Assembly (NCBI GenBank): GCA_016195825.1
Contig: JACPYV010000099.1
Location: 1 to 64,000 of the forward strand
Origin: Burkholderiales bacterium
Lineage (GTDB): Bacteria > Pseudomonadota > Gammaproteobacteria > Burkholderiales > Burkholderiaceae_C
Length of the DNA: 64,000 bases
Direction: 5' to 3'
A program made the translations under genes and the position numbers. The first letter of the stretch is position 1, and every line of letters begins with the position of its first letter. Below are positions 42,366 to 49,840 of the stretch, piece by piece. The notes under the pieces were generated by a model. It saw only the letters and a program-made list of their open reading frames with translations. It was not told the DNA's origin and searched no databases.

Positions 42366-43580
42366 ATGAGACTCTCCACCGCCAACCTCTACGACGCCTC
42401 CATCGCCAATCTGCAGCGGCGCCAGAACTCGCTGCAGGAGCAGCAGAAGCAGCTCACGTCCGGCAAGCGCATCGCGCAGGCCAGCGACGACCCCACCGGC
42501 GCCGCACGGGCCGAGCGGGCGCTGGCCGCCATCGGCCGCGTCGACGCCAACCAGCGCGCACTGGAGGCCAGCCGCAACAGCATGACGCTGGCCGAGTCGG
42601 CCCTGGGCGACGCCAACGAACTGCTGCAGCAGGCCCGCGAGACCATGATCTCGGCCGGCAACGCCAGCTACTCCGACGCCGAGCGCAAGGGCCTGGCCAA
42701 CAAGCTGCAAGGCATACGCGACCAGTTGCTCGCCATCGCCAACCGGCCGGACGGTGCCGGCGGCTACATCTTCTCCGGCCAGGGATCGGCCAACCCGCCC
42801 TTCCTGGACCAGGCCGGCGGCGTCGCCTACGTCGGCGTGCCGGGCAACATCCAGACCGGCAACCTCGACAGCTTCCAGCTCACCGTCGACGGCCGCGCTG
42901 CCTGGGAAGAGGCCCGCAGCGGCAACGGCAGCTTCGTCACCGACGCCAATCCCAACACCATCGACCCCACCCAGGCCGCCAAAGGCTGGATCGACTCCGG
43001 CCGCGTGACCAATCCGCCGCTGCTGACGGGCCAGAACTACCGCATCGACATCGCCGGCACGGCGCCCGCGCAGACCTACACGGTCACCAACACCGACACC
43101 AGTGCCGGCGTCGCGAGCGGCAGCTTCAAGGCCGGCCAGAGCATCGCGTTCGACGGCCTGAGCGTCGCCATCGCCGGTGCGCCGGCGGACGGCGACAACT
43201 TCTCGGTCGCACCAGCCAGCAATTCGCTCAAGCTCTTCCAGGTCATGGACCGCGCCATCAGCGAGCTGCAGACGCCGCTGCGCAGCGGCGCCCAGATTGC
43301 GCAGAGCAACTCCGGCCGGCTGCGCGACATCGACGCCGTCATGGGCAACCTGCAGAACATGCGCAGCCAGGTCGGCGAGCGGCTGAATAACCTGGACGGC
43401 ACCGAGACCCGTCTGGCCGCGCTGAAGCAGTACAGCACCGAGGAAAAGAGTGCCGCGGAGGACCTGGACATGGTGCAGGGCATCTCCGACTTCCAGAACC
43501 AGCAGACCGGCTACGACACGGCGCTGAAGACCTACGCCATGGTGCAGCGCATGTCGCTGTTCCAGTATCTCCAGGGCTGA
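42366..43580 (+). CDS. flgL: Flagellar hook-associated protein 3 FlgL
   Basis: FlgL is the second junction protein between hook and filament. The 404-residue product has the flagellin-like N terminus (MRLSTANLYDASIANLQRRQ, LTSGKRIAQASDDPTGAARA) and the C-terminal helix ending ALKTYAMVQRMSLFQYLQG. It starts 15 bases after flgK and is the last gene of the resumed flg series. Confidence 0.95.
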   Translation: MRLSTANLYDASIANLQRRQNSLQEQQKQLTSGKRIAQASDDPTGAARAERALAAIGRVDANQRALEASRNSMTLAESALGDANELLQQARETMISAGNASYSDAERKGLANKLQGIRDQLLAIANRPDGAGGYIFSGQGSANPPFLDQAGGVAYVGVPGNIQTGNLDSFQLTVDGRAAWEEARSGNGSFVTDANPNTIDPTQAAKGWIDSGRVTNPPLLTGQNYRIDIAGTAPAQTYTVTNTDTSAGVASGSFKAGQSIAFDGLSVAIAGAPADGDNFSVAPASNSLKLFQVMDRAISELQTPLRSGAQIAQSNSGRLRDIDAVMGNLQNMRSQVGERLNNLDGTETRLAALKQYSTEEKSAAEDLDMVQGISDFQNQQTGYDTALKTYAMVQRMSLFQYLQG

Positions 43581-43682
43581 CGACGCGCGGCGCGGACCGC
43601 GTGCACCTGTCACGATTTGACGTCATGAAGGCCGGGTGGGCGTGGCAGACTGCCGCATTCACCGCCAGCCCAGTGCCGCGCC

Positions 43683-44867
43683 ATGTCCGACAACGTCCCC
43701 GCCGCCCTCGACCACGCCATCCTGCCCGGTGTTGCCCTGGGCTATGCCCCGGTCATCGACCGCCAGCACGCCATCGCCGGCACCCGGCTCACGCTGGTGC
43801 CGCTGCGCGCCGACGCCCGCATCGATCACGCCGAGCTGTTGGACGCACTGGCCGCCACCTGGCCCAGCGGCGGTGAGCTGATCAACCCGCAGGGCGAGGC
43901 CCTGCTGGCTGCGGTGCTGGCCCAGCCGCCGGCCCAGCCCACCCAGATTGAAGTGCCGGCCTTCATTGCCGCCGACCCTGCCCACGCCGCCACCCTGGCC
44001 GCGCTGAAATCCGCCGGCCACACCGGCGTGCTCAAGGGCCTGCCACAGGCCGCACTGCCGGCCGAGGTCGCCGCCGTGTTCAAGCAGGTCGTGCTGGAGC
44101 CCGGCCAGGCCGCCCCGGCAGGCCTGACGCTGGTGCATGCCGGCGTGCGCGGCGCCGAGGCCATCGACGCCAGCTTCAGCGCCGGCGCCAGCGCCGTCAT
44201 CGGCTGGCCCATGGACGGCCCCTTCGAGGCCGCGCCGGGCGCTGGCAAGACCGAGATCGCGGCGGACCTGCAAGTCATCGTCGAGCTGATGTCGCGCGTC
44301 GACCAGGGCGAGGACGTCGAACGCCTGGAGCAGACGCTCAAGCGCGACCCCAGCCTGGCCTTCAAGCTGCTGCGCTACCTGAACTCCGCCGCCTTCGGCC
44401 TGCCGGTGGAGGTGTCCAGCTTCCGCCACGCCATCATGCTGCTGGGCTATGCGCGCATGAAGCGCTGGCTGGCCCTGCTGCTCACCACGGCCAGCAAGGA
44501 CCACAGCATGCGCCCCATCATGTACGGCGCGCTGCGCCGTGGCCTGCTGATGGAAGAGTTCGCGCACAACATGAGCGAGCGCGAGCAGCGCGACGAGATG
44601 TTCATCTGCGGCCTGTTCTCGCTGCTGGACCACATGCTCAAGCAGCCCTTCGAGAAGCTGCTGCAATCCATCCCCGTGCCGGAGCGCGTGCGCCAGGCGC
44701 TGGTGGAGGATAGCGGCCCCTACCAGCCCTACCTGCAGCTGGTGCAGGCGCTGGAGGCCGAGTCGGTGTTCGACTACCGCGACTGCGCCGACGCGCTGAT
44801 GCTGGGTGCCGGCGAGATCAATGCCTGCGTGCTGCGGGCCTTGCACAAGGCCGCCCAGCTCGAATGA
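43683..44867 (+). CDS. Degenerate EAL plus HDOD domain protein (YuxH-like)
   Basis: The 394-residue protein has an N-terminal EAL-like fold (about 12-195) that lacks EAL and the metal-binding aspartate pairs. Only the barrel skeleton remains (VALGYAPVIDRQHAIAGTRLTLVPLRADA and a degenerate IGWPMDGPFE strand). A C-terminal HDOD domain follows (about 200-394: QVIVELMSRVDQGEDVERLEQTLKRDPSLAFKLLRYLNSAAFG). Such proteins act as non-catalytic c-di-GMP or protein-interaction modules in motility signalling. It follows flgL by about 100 bases and precedes a kinase gene. Confidence 0.85.
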   Translation: MSDNVPAALDHAILPGVALGYAPVIDRQHAIAGTRLTLVPLRADARIDHAELLDALAATWPSGGELINPQGEALLAAVLAQPPAQPTQIEVPAFIAADPAHAATLAALKSAGHTGVLKGLPQAALPAEVAAVFKQVVLEPGQAAPAGLTLVHAGVRGAEAIDASFSAGASAVIGWPMDGPFEAAPGAGKTEIAADLQVIVELMSRVDQGEDVERLEQTLKRDPSLAFKLLRYLNSAAFGLPVEVSSFRHAIMLLGYARMKRWLALLLTTASKDHSMRPIMYGALRRGLLMEEFAHNMSEREQRDEMFICGLFSLLDHMLKQPFEKLLQSIPVPERVRQALVEDSGPYQPYLQLVQALEAESVFDYRDCADALMLGAGEINACVLRALHKAAQLE

Positions 44868-44895
44868 GCCCGCTGCGCCTGCCGCCGTCGGACTG

Positions 44896-47358
44896 ATGTT
44901 CGGCCCCCCCGCCCACTCAGCGTTGCTCGACCTCGTCGGCGACCCCGTGCTGACGTTGCGGGCCGACCTGTCCGCGCTGCGCGCCAATCCGGCCGCCCGC
45001 GAATGGCTGGGCAGCGACGCGGTGGAAGGCTGGCGGCTGCTGCGCCATGCCGCGGGCGCGCGGCTGGAGTCCTGGCTGCGCGAAGCCGCCCACGCCATCG
45101 ACACCGGCCGCATGCCGCCGCCGGCGCCCCCGCTCAAGCTCGCCGACGGCCAGCGCGCCACACTGCACCTGCTGCGCGAGCGCCCCAACTGGCTGCTGCA
45201 TGCCCGCCTCATCGCCGCCGACCCGGGAGACCCCCCGCTGGCCGAATGGCTGGCACTGTCGCCCCTACCCATGCTGCTGGCCGATGTGGCTGGCGGTGCG
45301 CTGCTACGCCACAACGCCGCCTTCGACGCGCTGTGCGCCAGCTCGCCACGCCACCTGAACGACCTGCCCGACCTGCTGCAGGCCCTGCTCGGCTGGAACC
45401 GCGGCGTGCCACTGCCGGCGTTGACGGCTCAGCGGCCCCAGGATGGCCCCCTCGTCACCGAGGCCGAGTTCGTCGACCCGCAGGGTCGCCACCGCTGGCT
45501 GCAGGCACGGCTGCGCCTGTGGCGCCATGATGGCCGCGCCCTGCTGCTGGCCGGGCTGGAGGACCAGAGCGCGCTGCACGAACGTGACCTGGCCCACCAA
45601 CAGCTCGACGCGCTGATGGACACTGCTGCCGTGGGCCTGGCGACCTTCCAGCCCGAGGCTGGCTGGCTCAAGGCCCACCGCAAGGGCTCGCCCTTCAAGG
45701 CCGGCGCCAAGAGCCATGTGGGCGCTACGGGTTCGCTGCAGGGCATCAGCCGCGACATCGTCGAAGCCGCCTCGCTGCCCGAGTTCGAGCGGCTGCAGCG
45801 CGCGCTGAAGAAAGGCGACCCCGTCGAGGTGCGCTACGCCGTGCGCCACCCCGAACTGGGCCGGCGCTGGCTGCTGACCCGTGTCGCTCCCGGACTGCTG
45901 GCAGGCGGCCGGCGCTCGACCTCGGTCGTGACGCTGGACGTGACGGCCCAGGCCCAGGCAGAGAACGCGCTGCTGCTGCGCGCCGAAAGCGAACGCGCCG
46001 TGCTCGACTCGGTGCTGGTGGGCATCGTCACCGTGGGGCCCGACGGCATCGAATGGATGAACCGCTCGGCCCGGCGCATGTTCGGCTGCGAGCTGGAGGA
46101 CGTGCAAGGCCAGCCCATGGGCGTGCTGGCGCCTGAAGACGACGACCACGCCTTCCACGCCGAGCCAGGCACCGACGTCTTCGAGTGCCGGCTGCGCGGC
46201 CGTGACGGGCGCGAGTTCTGGGTCATCGGCAACGCCGTGCAGACGCCGCGCGAGGACGGCCAGACACAACTGACCTACGCGCTGCTGGACATCGACCGCC
46301 GCCGCCAGGCCGAGGCGCAAAGCCGCGTTGCCCAGGCGTCGCTGGCGCGCATCATCGAGGCCGCGCCGCTGGCGATCAGCCTGCACGACGCCGCGACGCT
46401 GAGCATTGTCAAGCTCAACCAAGCCGCTGCAACCATGGCCGGACGGCCCGAGAACGCGCTGCTGGGACATGGCCCGGCAGCCTTGTTCGGCGACGCCGAG
46501 GCCGACCATGTGCGCGCCGACATGCGCGAGGCCCTGGCATCGCTGGCCGTCGTGCAGCGCGAGTACCGGCTCGGCCGCAAGGGTGATGCCAGCACCACGC
46601 GGATCTGGGACACGCGCTTCCTGCACCTGAACAACCTCGGCAGCGGCGACACGCCCGAACTGCTGCTCGTCGTCGCCAGCGACGTGACCGAGCAGCGCGC
46701 CGCCGAAGAGGCGCGCCTGCAGGCGGCCATCGCGCAGCGCGAGCTGCTGGTGCGCGAGGTGCACCACCGCATCAAGAACAACCTGCAGGGTGTGGCCGGC
46801 CTGCTGCAGCAGATCGCCGCTCGCCGGCCCGAGGTCGCACCGGTGCTGAAGGAGGCGGTGGGCCAGGTGCAGGCCATCGCCCAGGTCTACGGCCTGCAGG
46901 TGGGCGCGACCGGGCCGCTGCTGCTCAAGCGCGTGTTCGAAGCCATCGTTGGCTCGGTGCAGCGCATGCAGGGCCGGGTCATCACCACCGCCGCCGAGGG
47001 CGGTGCGCTGCTGAACGACTGGTGCCTGCCTGAAGCCGAAGCCATCCCCATCGCGCTCAGCCTCAACGAGCTGCTGGGCAACGCACTGCGCCACAGCAAC
47101 GGTGCGCAGGTGCGCTGCCAGCTCATCTGCGACACGGCCGGCGTGACTGTCGAGATCGTCAACGCAGGCCGCCTGCCCGAGGGCTTCGCCTTGCTGAACG
47201 TGAAGAGCGGCGTGTCGGGCCTGGGCCTGGTGCGCGCGCTGCTGCCACGGCGCAGCGCCATCCTCAGCCTGGAACAGGCCGGCGACGACGTGGTTTGCCG
47301 GCTGGAACTGATTCCACCCAGCGTAGTTCACAATGCCGCCACAAAATCAAGTTCTTGA
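44896..47358 (+). CDS. PAS-domain sensor histidine kinase, HisKA_2 (LytS/HWE-like) type
   Basis: The 820-residue kinase has no obvious membrane span. At least two or three PAS domains occupy about residues 125-600 (for example AVLDSVLVGIVTVGPDGIEWMNRSARRMFG and IIEAAPLAISLHDAATL). They are followed by a HisKA_2 dimerisation segment, REVHHRIKNNLQGVAGLLQQ, with the phospho-accepting His near 622, and a HATPase with LSLNELLGNALRHSNG. The ATG at 44896 is the first in-frame start after the preceding gene. The next gene encodes an ANTAR response regulator, its probable partner. Confidence 0.88.
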   Translation: MFGPPAHSALLDLVGDPVLTLRADLSALRANPAAREWLGSDAVEGWRLLRHAAGARLESWLREAAHAIDTGRMPPPAPPLKLADGQRATLHLLRERPNWLLHARLIAADPGDPPLAEWLALSPLPMLLADVAGGALLRHNAAFDALCASSPRHLNDLPDLLQALLGWNRGVPLPALTAQRPQDGPLVTEAEFVDPQGRHRWLQARLRLWRHDGRALLLAGLEDQSALHERDLAHQQLDALMDTAAVGLATFQPEAGWLKAHRKGSPFKAGAKSHVGATGSLQGISRDIVEAASLPEFERLQRALKKGDPVEVRYAVRHPELGRRWLLTRVAPGLLAGGRRSTSVVTLDVTAQAQAENALLLRAESERAVLDSVLVGIVTVGPDGIEWMNRSARRMFGCELEDVQGQPMGVLAPEDDDHAFHAEPGTDVFECRLRGRDGREFWVIGNAVQTPREDGQTQLTYALLDIDRRRQAEAQSRVAQASLARIIEAAPLAISLHDAATLSIVKLNQAAATMAGRPENALLGHGPAALFGDAEADHVRADMREALASLAVVQREYRLGRKGDASTTRIWDTRFLHLNNLGSGDTPELLLVVASDVTEQRAAEEARLQAAIAQRELLVREVHHRIKNNLQGVAGLLQQIAARRPEVAPVLKEAVGQVQAIAQVYGLQVGATGPLLLKRVFEAIVGSVQRMQGRVITTAAEGGALLNDWCLPEAEAIPIALSLNELLGNALRHSNGAQVRCQLICDTAGVTVEIVNAGRLPEGFALLNVKSGVSGLGLVRALLPRRSAILSLEQAGDDVVCRLELIPPSVVHNAATKSSS

Positions 47359-47360
47359 TT
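47345..47360 (+). promoter_or_regulatory. 16-base palindrome across the kinase stop codon
   Basis: AATCAAG-TT-CTTGATT is a perfect palindrome that includes the kinase TGA and lies 19 bases before the GTG of the ANTAR regulator. It could be a protein operator or an RNA structure controlling the second gene. Its two-base loop does not fit the hexaloop motif recognised by ANTAR proteins. Confidence 0.35.
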
Positions 47361-47379
47361 AGGGCAATTGAGGGGCGCG

Positions 47380-47985
47380 GTGAGCAAGGGCAAGATCCTG
47401 GTCGTCGACGATGACCGACTGGTGCTGGCAACGCTGAGCTATGGGCTCACGCAGGCGGGTTTCGAGGTCATCGACGCCGATAACGGCGACGACGCCATCC
47501 TGCTCGCGCGCGAGCACCGGCCCGAACTGGCGCTGCTGGACATCCGCATGGAAGGGCTGACCGGCTTCGACGTCGCCGCCTACCTGCGCGAATACCTGCA
47601 GACCCCCTTCATGTTCCTGTCCGCCTTCGCCGACGAGGCGACGGTGGCCAAGGTCAAGGAACTGGGCGCCGTCGCGTACCTCGTCAAGCCGCTGGATATC
47701 TCGCAGATCGTGCCCGCCGTTGAGGCTGCATTCGCGCGTTCGGCACCGGCAGCCGCCGCGCCGCCGCCCACCGAGGCGCTGTTACCGCCGTCGGAGTTCC
47801 CCGCGCTGCTGGACCCGACGGCGCTCGCGGTCGGCGTGCTGATGCACCGCTACTCGCTGCCGCGTGACGAAGCGCTGACCCGCTTGATGAGCCTGGCCGC
47901 CGCGGAAGGCCACAGCCTGCCGGAGCAGGCGCGTCGTATCGTCGACGCGCTGGAACTGCTGACCAAGCCCGGCCAGAAGACCTGA
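47380..47985 (+). CDS. Response regulator with ANTAR RNA-binding output domain
   Basis: The 201-residue regulator has a REC domain (KILVVDDDRLVLATLSYGLT; phospho-acceptor aspartate in LALLDIRMEG; switch lysine in YLVKPLDI). After an alanine/proline linker comes a C-terminal ANTAR helical bundle (about 150-195: ALAVGVLMHRYSLPRDEALTRLMSLAAAEGHSLPEQARRIVDA). ANTAR proteins bind paired hairpins in mRNA leaders and block termination. The GTG at 47380 follows GAGGGG; a TTG four codons upstream is possible. It pairs with the HisKA_2 kinase just before it. Confidence 0.88.
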   Translation: MSKGKILVVDDDRLVLATLSYGLTQAGFEVIDADNGDDAILLAREHRPELALLDIRMEGLTGFDVAAYLREYLQTPFMFLSAFADEATVAKVKELGAVAYLVKPLDISQIVPAVEAAFARSAPAAAAPPPTEALLPPSEFPALLDPTALAVGVLMHRYSLPRDEALTRLMSLAAAEGHSLPEQARRIVDALELLTKPGQKT

Positions 47986-47989
47986 GCAC

Positions 47990-49327
47990 TCAGCCGAGCG
48001 TGAAGTAGAAGCGGGCGCCCTCGCCCACCGCTGAATCAGCCCAGATGTCGCCGCCATGGCGGCGGATGATGCGGCGCACCAAGGCCAGCCCGACGCCCGT
48101 GCCCTGGAAGTCGCTGGCACTGTGCAGGCGCTGGAACACGCCGAACAGCCGCTCGGCAAAGCGCATGTCGAAGCCCGCGCCATTGTCTGACACGACAAAT
48201 ACGCGCCGACCGCCCTGCTCCGTGCAGGCAAAGCGGATCTCGCTGCAATCGCTCTTGGCGCTGTACTTCCAGGCATTGCCCAGCAGGTTCTCCAGCACCA
48301 TGCGCAGCAACGTCGGATCGCCCTGCACGGTCAGGTCGGGCTCGATGTCCAGTACCAGCGCGCGCTGCGGCGCCGCGCGCCTGAGCTCCTCCATCACATA
48401 GCCGGCCTGCTGCGACAGGTTGACCGGCTGACGGGCCAGCGGCCGAGTGGACAACTGGCTCAGCGACAGCAGCGCATCGATCATGCTGTTCATGCGCGCC
48501 GCAGCGCTCATGACGCGGTCCAGGTGGTCGTTGCCGACCCGGTCCAGCCGCGCGCCGTAGTCTTCCTTGAGGATGCGCGCGAACCCTTCGACCACCCGCA
48601 GCGGTGCGCGCAGGTCGTGGGACACCGTGTAGCTGAAGGACTCGTGCTCGGCCGCCAGGTCGGGCTGAGCGGGCCCGGGCGGCGCAACGGCCTCAACCTC
48701 GTCCAGCCGGGCGGTGCCAACGAAGCCCGCAAAGTGGCCATGGGCATCGATGCAGGGCAGGCCACGCAGGCGCCAGCGTGCGTCGCCCTCGGCAGCGGCC
48801 AGCTGCAGCTCGGCAAAGGGCTGATGCGCGTCCAGTCGCTCGCGCAGCTGGGCCGCGGGCTCGGCGGGCTCGAAACGGTCCCACAGCTGCTGCGTGCTGG
48901 CGCCAACCCCCACCCAGCTCGAAGATGGCGCGCCCTGGGGCGCCTGCCAGCGCACCAGCCGATGCTGGGCGTCGGTCGCCCATTGCCAGTCGCGCTGCAA
49001 CTGGGCCTGCATCAGCAATTGCTGACGCACCTCGCGCAGCGGCTCGACCAGGCGCTGGCGCGTCAGGCGCACACCGGCGTGCCAGCCGAAAGCGGCGGCG
49101 GTAAGCACCATCACGCCGGTGAAGAATGCCGTCAGCACCAGGGCGGCATGCACGAGGCCGACCTCGCCACCCCAGACCCGCATCAGCGCCAGCACGACCA
49201 GCGTGCCGAGCAGCAGTAGCAGCAGCGCGGCCCCGGCCAGACCCAGCACCAGCAGCCGCATCGACGGGCGCCGCTCCAGGCGGCGCGACACCGCGCTGTC
49301 GTCGCTGAGGCTATTCATGTGAAGCAT
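47990..49327 (-). CDS. Membrane sensor histidine kinase
   Basis: The 445-residue kinase has two transmembrane helices near the N terminus (about 24-46 and 58-82) with almost no periplasmic loop. A PAS-like region follows at about 120-230, then a HisKA box (FSYTVSHDLRAPLRVVEGFARIL) and HATPase with N (ENLLGNAWKYS) and G boxes (DNGAGFDM, GTGVGLALV). The HisKA type is that of bacteriophytochrome-like kinases. No response regulator is directly attached; the Hpt and REC-GGDEF genes are divergent neighbours. The start could be 49327 or 49318. Confidence 0.88.
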   Translation of the reverse strand: MLHMNSLSDDSAVSRRLERRPSMRLLVLGLAGAALLLLLLGTLVVLALMRVWGGEVGLVHAALVLTAFFTGVMVLTAAAFGWHAGVRLTRQRLVEPLREVRQQLLMQAQLQRDWQWATDAQHRLVRWQAPQGAPSSSWVGVGASTQQLWDRFEPAEPAAQLRERLDAHQPFAELQLAAAEGDARWRLRGLPCIDAHGHFAGFVGTARLDEVEAVAPPGPAQPDLAAEHESFSYTVSHDLRAPLRVVEGFARILKEDYGARLDRVGNDHLDRVMSAAARMNSMIDALLSLSQLSTRPLARQPVNLSQQAGYVMEELRRAAPQRALVLDIEPDLTVQGDPTLLRMVLENLLGNAWKYSAKSDCSEIRFACTEQGGRRVFVVSDNGAGFDMRFAERLFGVFQRLHSASDFQGTGVGLALVRRIIRRHGGDIWADSAVGEGARFYFTLG

Positions 49328-49372
49328 TGTAGGCAGCACCTGCGCCGACTCCGCGAGGGGGAAGCGATGCCG

Positions 49373-49394
49373 TGCACAGTGCCGAATCTGTGCA
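49373..49394. promoter_or_regulatory. Inverted repeat between divergent kinase and Hpt genes
   Basis: TGCACAG (49373-49379) and CTGTGCA (49388-49394) are perfect 7-bp arms eight bases apart, centred between the two divergent starts. It could serve as an operator for both directions. On the plus strand TTTCTT follows, so a small terminator-like hairpin is an alternative. Confidence 0.35.
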
Positions 49395-49460
49395 TTTCTT
49401 CGCGGCGCCACCCCCTCCCACCCGAGCTACATTTGCGTGATGCCGAGTGCTTAGCCACCC

Positions 49461-49829
49461 ATGACTGCTCCCAACCCCGCAGCCCTGCTCGACCCCGAGG
49501 CGATTCGCCGCCTGCGCGAGCTTGACCCGAGCGGCGGCAACAAGCTGCTGGAGCGTGTCGTGGCGGCCTTCTCCAGCTCACTGGACCGTTTGCTTCCCGA
49601 CCTCGAGCGCGCCCGCACCGGCGCCACACTGGATCTCACCGTCGTGCGCCATGTCAGCCACACCCTGAAGTCGTCATCAGCCAGCCTCGGTGCCATGGCG
49701 CTGTCGGCGCGTTGCGCGGATATCGAAGCCATGGCCCGCGATGGTCGCGTGGAAGGCGTTCCCGAACAGTTGGACGCTATGCTCCAAGACATACAACAAG
49801 TACGCGCGGCTCTGGCCGCGCTGCTTTGA
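49461..49829 (+). CDS. Hpt domain phosphotransfer protein
   Basis: This single-domain histidine phosphotransfer protein of 122 residues has the acceptor histidine in VSHTLKSSSASLGA (near residue 67) within a four-helix bundle. It would relay phosphate between a kinase and a receiver. It lies 11 bases before the REC-PAS-GGDEF-EAL gene and opposite a membrane kinase, suggesting kinase to Hpt to receiver flow controlling c-di-GMP. That route is inferred. Confidence 0.9.
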   Translation: MTAPNPAALLDPEAIRRLRELDPSGGNKLLERVVAAFSSSLDRLLPDLERARTGATLDLTVVRHVSHTLKSSSASLGAMALSARCADIEAMARDGRVEGVPEQLDAMLQDIQQVRAALAALL

Positions 49830-49840
49830 CACCCAGCCTC

